Shown: one piece after another, positions 1-4,522 of the stretch | How positions within the stretch are numbered: position 1 is the first letter of the stretch | How the letters are laid out: every line of letters starts with the position of its first letter | Assembly (NCBI GenBank): GCA_023419875.1 | Contig: JAEZXM010000380.1 | Location: 1 to 5,301, forward strand | Direction: 5' to 3' | Length of the DNA stretch: 5,301 nt | Source of the DNA: Pseudomonadota bacterium | GTDB taxonomy: Bacteria; Myxococcota; Myxococcia; Myxococcales; Anaeromyxobacteraceae | Made by a program: the position numbers and the translations under genes | The notes under the pieces: model-generated | What the model was told of the DNA's origin: nothing | Databases searched by the model: none | Seen by the model: the letters and a program-made list of their open reading frames with translations, nothing else

Positions 1-952
1 GCTCCGGGCCGCCGGCACGGCCGCGCGCGGCGCCGACCTCTACACCACGCTCGAGCCCTGCGATCACTACGGGCGCACCCCGCCGTGCTCGCTCGCCGTC
101 CTCGACGCCGGCGTCCGGCGCGTGTTCGTCGGGTCGCGCGATCCCAACCCCCTCGTCCACGGCCGCGGCGTGGCGCGCCTCCAGCGGAGCGGCGTCGAGG
201 TGGTGGGCGGGGTGCTCGAGAAGGAGTGCGATCGGCTCAACGCCTCCTGGTTCACCTTCATCACCGCCGGCCGCCCGCACGTGACGCTCAAGGCGGCCGT
301 GACGCTCGACGGCCGGATCGCCACCCGCACCGGCGACGCGCGCTGGGTCACCGGCCCCGAGGCGCGGGCCTGGGTCCACCGGCTGCGCGACCGAGTGGAC
401 GCGGTCCTCGTGGGCGCCGGCACGGCGCGAGCGGACGACCCGGCGCTGACGACGCGGCTCCCGGGCGGGCGCGGCCGCGATCCTCTCCGGGTGGTGCTCG
501 ACACCGATCTCCGGCTCCCGGCTCGGCTGCGGCTCTTCACGGAGCGCTCGGCGGCCCCCACGGTGGTCGCCCACGCCTCCGGCCGCCGCCGCACGCTCGG
601 CGGCGCGGAGCTCCTCGCCTGCCGACGGGGCGGCGGCGGGGTGGACCTCGGAGACCTGCTCGCGAAGCTCGCGTCGCGCGGGGTGACGCACCTGCTCGTC
701 GAGGGCGGAGCGACCGTTCACGCCGGGTTCCTGAGGCAAGGCCTGGTGGACGAGGTCGCGGTCCTCGTCGCCCCCAAGCTCCTCGGCTCGGACGGAATCC
801 CGCTCCTCGCGGGGCCGGGTCCGGCGCGCATGGCCGAGGTTCTCCGTCTCGAGGACGTGGAGGTGGAGCGCCTCGGAGACGACGTGCTCGTGACCGGGCG
901 CGTGCCGAAGCGCTCGCGGCGTCGGTTGGCGAAGGGCCGCACTCGGGGCTAG
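1..952 (+). CDS. ribD: Bifunctional riboflavin biosynthesis protein RibD (deaminase/reductase), 5'-truncated
   Basis: Partial gene: the first complete codon is at position 2, giving 316 visible residues. Family members are usually about 360-370 aa, so roughly 50 N-terminal residues, including the zinc-binding HAE motif, lie upstream. The cytosolic enzyme deaminates the pyrimidine ring of the GTP cyclohydrolase II product and then reduces its ribose with NADPH. Visible residues 17-29 read TLEPCDHYGRTPPC-like, with the two zinc cysteines C20 and C29 of the cytidine-deaminase fold. The reductase domain begins near residue 92. It shows TLDGRIA (101-107), DDPALTTR (145-152), LLVEGGATVHAGFL (about 231-244) and APKLLGSDG just after, all typical of the RibD C-terminal half. 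The last 14 residues are strongly basic. TAG ends the gene 12 bp before ribE, indicating one operon. Identity is very secure; only the start is missing. Confidence 0.97.
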   Translation, partial: LRAAGTAARGADLYTTLEPCDHYGRTPPCSLAVLDAGVRRVFVGSRDPNPLVHGRGVARLQRSGVEVVGGVLEKECDRLNASWFTFITAGRPHVTLKAAVTLDGRIATRTGDARWVTGPEARAWVHRLRDRVDAVLVGAGTARADDPALTTRLPGGRGRDPLRVVLDTDLRLPARLRLFTERSAAPTVVAHASGRRRTLGGAELLACRRGGGGVDLGDLLAKLASRGVTHLLVEGGATVHAGFLRQGLVDEVAVLVAPKLLGSDGIPLLAGPGPARMAEVLRLEDVEVERLGDDVLVTGRVPKRSRRRLAKGRTRG

Positions 953-954
953 GA
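951..954 (+). promoter_or_regulatory. Probable weak ribosome binding site of ribE
   Basis: AGGA lies 10 nt before the ATG at 965 and overlaps the ribD TAG. It is the only Shine-Dalgarno-like match in the 12-bp gap. Its weakness suggests that ribosomes finishing ribD help start ribE. Confidence 0.45.
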
Positions 955-964
955 TCCCGCGACC

Positions 965-1642
965 ATGTTCACCGGGCTCGTCTCCGACATCGGCGTGGTG
1001 GAGCGCGTCGCCCCGCGGCAGGGCGGGGCGCGGCTCACGCTCCGTCCGGCCCGGCTCGTCGTCGACGATCTGGCGCCGGGGGAGAGCGTGGCGTGCTCGG
1101 GCGCGTGCCTCTCGGTGGTGGAGCGCGGCGGCGGACTGGTCTCGTTCGAGGCGGTGCCGGAGACGCTCGCGCGCACCACGCTGGGGAGCTGGCGGCCGGG
1201 GACGCGGGTGAACCTCGAGCGCGCGCTGGCGATCGGCGACCGGCTCGGTGGGCACCTCGTGCAGGGGCACGTGGACGCGGTGGGCCAGGTCCTCGCGCGG
1301 GCGCCGGAAGGGCAGGGGGCGCGCCTCGCCATCGGGCTCCCCGACTCGATCGCCCCGCTGGTCGCGGAGAAGGGGTCCATCGCGGTGGACGGGGTCTCGC
1401 TCACGGTGGCGGCGGTCGGGCCGGACCGCTTCGAGGTAGCACTCATCCCGGACACGCTCGCGCGCACCACCCTCGGCGACGCGGTACCGGGCACGCGGGT
1501 GAACCTCGAGGCCGACCTCGTGGCCCGTCACGTCGCCCGCCTCGTCCAGGCGGCGGGAGGGCCGGGAGCGCCGGCCTCCCGGCCGCTCCCGCACGAAGGC
1601 ATCTCGGCCGCGGATCTCGCCGGGTGGGGCTACGCGCCGTGA
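965..1642 (+). CDS. ribE: Riboflavin synthase alpha chain
   Basis: Complete protein of 225 aa, usual for the family. It catalyses the dismutation of two 6,7-dimethyl-8-ribityllumazine molecules to riboflavin plus the pyrimidinedione that RibH reuses. The start is fixed by the hallmark N-terminus MFTGLV. Two homologous beta-barrels are visible. The N-barrel (about 1-92) has GACLSVV with C48 at the E. coli Cys48 position. The C-barrel (about 95-190) opens with GGHLVQGHVDAVG, with H102 matching E. coli His102, and has VDGVSLTV (S145) and LIPDTLARTTLG. LEAD (181-184) supplies the conserved Asp corresponding to E. coli D185. The C-terminal segment (about 187-225) should hold the trimerisation helix, followed by a Gly/Pro/Ala-rich stretch (198-207). 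That stretch is encoded by a strong hairpin. The two barrels also share unusually similar DNA. The gene is called ribC in E. coli and ribE in many other bacteria. Confidence 0.97.
   Translation: MFTGLVSDIGVVERVAPRQGGARLTLRPARLVVDDLAPGESVACSGACLSVVERGGGLVSFEAVPETLARTTLGSWRPGTRVNLERALAIGDRLGGHLVQGHVDAVGQVLARAPEGQGARLAIGLPDSIAPLVAEKGSIAVDGVSLTVAAVGPDRFEVALIPDTLARTTLGDAVPGTRVNLEADLVARHVARLVQAAGGPGAPASRPLPHEGISAADLAGWGYAP
1163..1219 (+). repeat. Direct repeat copy 1 within ribE (N-barrel)
   Basis: This 57-bp segment matches 1454-1510 exactly 291 bp (97 codons) downstream. It starts with a perfect 17-bp match (ACGCTCGCGCGCACCAC) and ends with a perfect 18-bp match (ACGCGGGTGAACCTCGAG). The middle 22 bp match at 11 positions, giving 46 of 57 overall. 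It encodes TLARTTLG...GTRVNLE in the N-terminal barrel. It reflects the internal duplication of riboflavin synthase, but synonymous positions are identical too. Confidence 0.85.
1454..1510 (+). repeat. Direct repeat copy 2 within ribE (C-barrel)
   Basis: Second copy of the segment at 1163-1219, encoding TLARTTLGDAVPGTRVNLE in the C-terminal barrel. The perfect 17-bp block is at 1454-1470 and the perfect 18-bp block at 1493-1510, with the same spacing as in copy 1. Confidence 0.85.
1553..1592 (+). other. Strong GC-rich hairpin inside the 3' part of ribE
   Basis: The outer stem GCGGGAG (1553-1559) pairs with CTCCCGC (1586-1592). The inner stem GGCCGGGAG (1560-1568) pairs with CTCCCGGCC (1576-1584). 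Only G1585 is bulged and the loop is 7 nt (1569-1575), giving 16 base pairs in 40 nt. It encodes RibE residues 197-210, a Gly/Pro/Ala-rich linker after the conserved core. It is followed by GCACGAAGG-type sequence with no T tract, so it is not a standard intrinsic terminator. Its function is unknown; RNA stability, pausing or attenuation before ribBA are possibilities. Confidence 0.6.
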
Positions 1643-1652
1643 CCGGCCGTGC

Positions 1653-1660
1653 AGGGCAGG
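1653..1660 (+). promoter_or_regulatory. Ribosome binding site that decides the ribBA start
   Basis: AGGGCAGG ends 8 nt before the ATG at 1669. It favours this ATG over an in-frame GTG at 1639 that overlaps the ribE stop codon and would add ten residues with no family counterpart. Confidence 0.65.
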
Positions 1661-1668
1661 ACGCCGCG

Positions 1669-2952
1669 ATGGAGCGGGTGGAGCGGGCGCTGGCCGCGTT
1701 CCGGGCCGGCAAGATGGTGATCCTCACCGACGACGAGGGCCGGGAGAACGAGGGCGACCTGTGCCTCGCCGCGGAGAAGGTGACGCCGGCGGCGGTGAGC
1801 TTCATGGCGACGCACGGCCGCGGGCTCATCTGCCTCGCGCTCACCGAGGAGAAGGTCCGGGCGCTGGGCCTTCCGCTCATGGTGGAGGAGAACGCAAACA
1901 CCTCCTCCTTCGGGACCGCCTTCACCGTGTCGATCGAGGCGCGCGTGGGCGTGACCACCGGCATCAGCGCCAAGGATCGCGCCCACACCATCCTCACCGC
2001 GGTGCGCGACGGCGCTCGGCCCGAGGACCTGGCCCGCCCCGGCCACGTCTTCCCCCTCCGCGCGCGCAAGGGCGGCGTGCTCGTCCGCGCCGGCCAGACG
2101 GAGGGGTCGGTGGATCTGGCGCGGCTCGCCGGGCTCACGCCCGCCGCGGTGATCTGCGAGGTGATGAACGAGGACGGCACGATGGCCCGCCGGCCCGAGC
2201 TCCAGAAGCTGGCCGGGGAGCACGGCCTGGCGCTCCTCTCGGTGGCGGACCTCATCGCCTACCGCATGCACAAGGACGTGCTGGTGCGCCGGGCCGCCGA
2301 GGCGCCGCTGCCCACCGCGTACGGGAAGTTCCGGGCCGTGGCCTACGAGAACGACGTGGACCCGTACCAGCACGTCGCGCTGGTCAAGGGGCGCTGGCGC
2401 GAGAACGAGGCGGTGCTGGTGCGGGTTCACTCGAAGTGCCTCACCGGCGACGTCTTCGGGAGCGCCCGCTGCGACTGCGGCCCGCAGCTCCACGCGGCGC
2501 TGCGGCAGATCGAGCGGGCGGGCAAGGGCGTGTTGCTCTACCTCGATCAGGAGGGCCGGGGCATCGGGCTCGCGAACAAGCTCAAGGCGTACGTGCTGCA
2601 GGACGAGGGCTACGACACCCTGGAGGCGAACGTCCGCCTCGGGTTCAAGCCGGACCTGCGGGACTACGGGATCGGCGCCCAGATCCTGCGCGACCTCGGC
2701 GTGCGCCGGATGCGCCTGCTCACCAACAACCCGAAGAAGATCGTCGGGCTCGAGGGGTATGGGCTCGAGGTGGCGGAGCGGGTGCCGCTGGAGCTGCCAC
2801 CGACCGAGAAGAATCGCGCCTATCTCGCGACCAAGCGCGATCGGATGGGCCACCTGCTCACGCTGGCGCCGGCGCCGCGGGGCTCGCGCCGGTCCGCGTC
2901 CGCGGCCCGACGCACACCGCCCCGCCGGAAGCGAAAGGGAGGTAGATCGTGA
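1669..2952 (+). CDS. ribBA: Bifunctional 3,4-dihydroxy-2-butanone 4-phosphate synthase / GTP cyclohydrolase II
   Basis: Complete 427-aa fusion supplying both branches of riboflavin synthesis. The RibB half (about 1-203) converts ribulose 5-phosphate to dihydroxybutanone phosphate. It shows DDEGRENEGD (21-30), TTGISAKDRAHT (96-107) and RPGHVFPLRA (123-132). The usual GHTEA motif is instead GQTEG (142-146), replacing a predicted metal-binding His with Gln143. The RibA half (about 215-397) opens GTP. It has RVHSKCLTGDVFGSARCDCG, with zinc cysteines C257, C268 and C270, then DQEGRGIGL (293-301), GYDTLEAN with Y315, RDYGIGAQIL with R331, and LTNNPKK (351-357). MGHLL near 393-397 marks the normal domain end. 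A further 26-30 residues form an Arg/Lys-rich tail (11 basic of residues 401-427). The ATG was chosen for its ribosome binding site and its fit to the family N-terminus. GTG at 1639 is the alternative. The stop overlaps the ribH start by 4 bp. Confidence 0.96.
   Translation: MERVERALAAFRAGKMVILTDDEGRENEGDLCLAAEKVTPAAVSFMATHGRGLICLALTEEKVRALGLPLMVEENANTSSFGTAFTVSIEARVGVTTGISAKDRAHTILTAVRDGARPEDLARPGHVFPLRARKGGVLVRAGQTEGSVDLARLAGLTPAAVICEVMNEDGTMARRPELQKLAGEHGLALLSVADLIAYRMHKDVLVRRAAEAPLPTAYGKFRAVAYENDVDPYQHVALVKGRWRENEAVLVRVHSKCLTGDVFGSARCDCGPQLHAALRQIERAGKGVLLYLDQEGRGIGLANKLKAYVLQDEGYDTLEANVRLGFKPDLRDYGIGAQILRDLGVRRMRLLTNNPKKIVGLEGYGLEVAERVPLELPPTEKNRAYLATKRDRMGHLLTLAPAPRGSRRSASAARRTPPRRKRKGGRS
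2937..2942 (+). promoter_or_regulatory. Strong ribosome binding site of ribH
   Basis: GGGAGG lies 6 nt before the GTG at 2949 and is the best Shine-Dalgarno match in the window. It sits inside the end of ribBA and encodes part of that protein's basic tail (KGGR). It fixes GTG 2949 as the ribH start. RibH assembles into multi-subunit shells, so strong initiation relative to its neighbours would fit. Confidence 0.75.
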
Positions 2953-3434
2953 ACGTCTACGAAGGAAACTTGATCGCCACCGGCCTCAAGGCCGCGCTGG
3001 TCGTCTCGCGCTTCAACTCGCTCGTCACCGGCCAGCTCGAGGCAGGCGCGCTGGACGCGCTCCGCCGGCACGGCGTCAAGGACTCGGACCTCGACGTCTT
3101 CCGCTGCCCGGGCACGTTCGAGCTGCCGCCCTTGCTCGGCCGGGTGGCGGCGAGCGGCCGCTACGATCTGGTCGTCGCGCTCGGGGCGGTGATCCGCGGA
3201 GGCACGCCCCACTTCGACTACGTGGCCGCGGAGGCGACCAAGGGCGTCGCCCACGTCTCGCTCGAGGCGCCCTGCGCGGTCGGCCTCGGCATCCTCACCT
3301 GCGATACGATGGAGCAGGCGCTCGAGCGGGCCGGCGTGAAGGCCGGCAACAAGGGCGCCGAGGCGGCCGTCGCCGCCGTCGAGCAAGCCAACGTGCTGCG
3401 CGAGGCCGGTCGCCTCCCGCGGCGGACGGAGTGA
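2949..3434 (+). CDS. ribH: 6,7-dimethyl-8-ribityllumazine synthase (riboflavin synthase beta chain)
   Basis: Complete protein of 161 aa, typical for the family. It condenses the RibD pathway pyrimidine with dihydroxybutanone phosphate to form lumazine, the RibE substrate. Visible motifs are RFN (21-23, substrate contact), RCPGTFELP (52-60, the PGxFE loop), ALGAVIRGGTPHFDYV (77-92) with the catalytic H88, and GILTCDTMEQALERAG (114-129) followed by NKGAEAA (134-140). The usual PGA of the substrate loop is PGT here, and the residue before the proline is Cys rather than the common Val. Both look tolerable. The GTG start is set by a strong ribosome binding site and overlaps the ribBA stop (GTGA). 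The ribH stop in turn overlaps the nusB start region, so the three genes are probably translationally coupled. Members of this family form pentamers or 60-subunit shells; the sequence alone does not show which. Confidence 0.97.
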   Translation: MNVYEGNLIATGLKAALVVSRFNSLVTGQLEAGALDALRRHGVKDSDLDVFRCPGTFELPPLLGRVAASGRYDLVVALGAVIRGGTPHFDYVAAEATKGVAHVSLEAPCAVGLGILTCDTMEQALERAGVKAGNKGAEAAVAAVEQANVLREAGRLPRRTE

Positions 3435-3862
3435 CCTTGACCGCACGGCGCACCCGAGCCCGAGAACGCGCGCTCCAGGCGCTCTACCAGATCGACGTCG
3501 CCGCCGAGGGGATCGACGACGCCCTGGCGGCGTTCTGGCGGAGCTTCGAGCCGGTGGAGCGCGAGGTGCGTGAGCTCGCCGAGGCGCTCGTCCGCGGGGT
3601 GGCGGCGCACCGCCACGAGGTGGACGAGGCCATCGAGAACGCCTCCGCCCACTGGCGGCTCGACCGGATGGCGCGGGTGGACCGGAACGTGCTGCGCCTC
3701 TCGGTCTACGAGCTCCTGCGGACGGACGTGCCGGTGAAGGTGGTGATCAACGAGGGCATCGAGCTGGGGAAGAAGTTCGGGTCGGAGAGCTCGGGCGCGT
3801 TCGTGAACGGGGTCCTGGACAAGATCGCGGCCGGTCTGGCGCCGGAGCGGAAGAACGCGTAG
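3431..3862 (+). CDS. nusB: Transcription antitermination factor NusB
   Basis: All-helical protein of 143 aa. With ribosomal protein S10 (NusE) it binds boxA RNA and promotes antitermination on rRNA operons. Family features run the full length: RRTRARERALQALYQIDV (6-23), HWRLDRMARVDRNVLRLSVYELL (roughly 74-96), VPVKVVINEGIELGKKFG (about 100-117) and GAFVNGVLDKI (122-132). The start is ambiguous. GTG at 3431 overlaps the ribH stop (GTGA) and is used here. TTG at 3437 would remove two residues, and GGAG at 3428-3431, 5 nt before it, is well placed for it. Both are plausible. Position behind ribH is a widespread arrangement and puts NusB in the same transcript as the riboflavin genes. No terminator-like hairpin with a T tract follows. 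Confidence 0.95.
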   Translation: MTLTARRTRARERALQALYQIDVAAEGIDDALAAFWRSFEPVEREVRELAEALVRGVAAHRHEVDEAIENASAHWRLDRMARVDRNVLRLSVYELLRTDVPVKVVINEGIELGKKFGSESSGAFVNGVLDKIAAGLAPERKNA

Positions 3863-3919
3863 AGAACGTGGGGCGGGGGAAGTGATTCGGGCGCGATCGC
3901 GTGCTCGGGAAGCGAGGCG
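3863..3919. other. 57-bp nusB to M17-domain gene spacer with a 10-bp palindrome
   Basis: This is the longest non-coding gap in the window. It holds a perfect palindrome CGCGATCGCG at 3892-3901. Possible ribosome binding sequences for the next gene are GGGAAG at 3907-3912 and GAGG at 3914-3917. I see no convincing -35/-10 promoter and no intrinsic terminator, so read-through from nusB is possible. The palindrome could be chance at this GC content. Confidence 0.4.
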
Positions 3920-4501
3920 GTGGTGGCCCTGAAGATCGAGGTGGCGGAGCTGGGGCTCGCGGCGATCGACGCGCTCGACGTGGACGCGCTCGCGGTGTTC
4001 GTCGGCCCCGAGCGGCCGCTCCAGGGATTCGCCGGCTTTGTGGACTGGCGGATGTGTGGGGCGATCTCCCGCGCGATCCGCAACGGCTTCTTCCACGGAG
4101 GGGCCGAGGAGGCGCTGCTCCTCCCGTCCGGCGGCCGGGTCCGCGCGGGCCGGATCTTCTGCTTCGGCCTGCCCGAGGTCCCTCTCCAGGCGGATGCTTT
4201 CCTGCGCGCCGCCCGACAGGCGTGCGAGGCGGTCGCCCGGGCCGGCAGCGAGTCCTTCGCCATCACCATGCCGCCGTTCGCAGGCGAGCTCGCGCTCGCC
4301 GCGCGCCTGTGGATGGAGGCGAGCCTGGTCCGCCCGGTGAGCCGCCAGGTCCTGCTGGGCGAAGCGCGCGCCCTGCAGAAAGAGCTCGCGGCCGCGCGTG
4401 CCGAGCGGGGCGCGGACGTGGAGGTGGTGGTCCCACCTTCACGCGTGGAGATGCCGCGTCGGCCCCGCGCCTTGCCGCACGTGGGCGCCGTGATACGCTG
4501 A
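3920..4501 (+). CDS. Free-standing M17 (leucyl aminopeptidase) N-terminal-domain-like protein
   Basis: Protein of 193 aa. Residues about 22-120 resemble the macro-like N-terminal domain of M17 leucyl aminopeptidases. They show a beta strand ALAVFVG (24-29), then GFVDWRMCGAISRAI (39-53), EEALLLPSGGRVRAGRIFCFGL (roughly 63-84), an Ala-rich helix (92-108) and SFAITMPPF (112-120). The catalytic M17 domain, with its metal ligands and NTDAEGR motif, is absent and there is no room for it before cheA, so peptidase activity is not expected. The C-terminal part (about 140-193) has a helical Ala/Arg/Glu-rich stretch and then a Pro/Arg-rich tail of unknown role. No signal peptide or membrane segment is seen. 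GTG at 3920 and GTG at 3923 are adjacent candidate starts. I recall similar genes next to nusB in myxobacteria but could not verify this. The function is unknown; the domain match is moderate and the reading frame is well supported by codon pattern. Confidence 0.75.
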   Translation: MVALKIEVAELGLAAIDALDVDALAVFVGPERPLQGFAGFVDWRMCGAISRAIRNGFFHGGAEEALLLPSGGRVRAGRIFCFGLPEVPLQADAFLRAARQACEAVARAGSESFAITMPPFAGELALAARLWMEASLVRPVSRQVLLGEARALQKELAAARAERGADVEVVVPPSRVEMPRRPRALPHVGAVIR

Positions 4502-4502
4502 C

Positions 4503-4521
4503 CGCGGGCCTTGCGCCCGTG
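4503..4521 (+). other. Short hairpin in the leader of the cheA-like gene
   Basis: CGCGGGC (4503-4509) can pair with GCCCGTG (4515-4521) around the loop CTTGC, giving seven pairs including one G-U. The stem fills the 21-bp gap and ends one base before the ATG at 4523. No clear Shine-Dalgarno sequence is outside it. It has no T tract, so it is not a terminator. It could limit access to the start site. Confidence 0.4.
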
Positions 4522-4522
4522 C

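Noticed and set aside
1..952. FMN riboswitch controlling the riboflavin operon
   Set aside because: The window begins inside ribD, so the operon leader cannot be seen, and no riboswitch-like sequence lies between the genes in view.
85..1668. Open frame extending upstream of ribBA in the same frame for about 1.6 kb
   Set aside because: It runs through ribD and ribE in another frame and encodes only Arg/Gly/Ala-rich low-complexity sequence. Stop-free shadows are expected at this GC content. The real RibBA homology begins at 1669.
1630..2853. Long minus-strand open frame of 407 codons opposite ribBA
   Set aside because: It is the mirror of a conserved gene with strong GC3 bias, and its translation shows no recognisable motifs.
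3330..3347. 6-bp GCCGGC hairpin in the 3' part of ribH
   Set aside because: It falls in the conserved RAGVKAGNKG coding motif and is short. GCCGGC is itself a palindrome common in GC-rich DNA, so chance explains it.
3892..3901. Palindrome CGCGATCGCG between nusB and the M17-domain gene as an operator
   Set aside because: It is only 10 bp and self-complementary GC-rich words are frequent here. There is no promoter next to it. It is noted in the spacer entry only.
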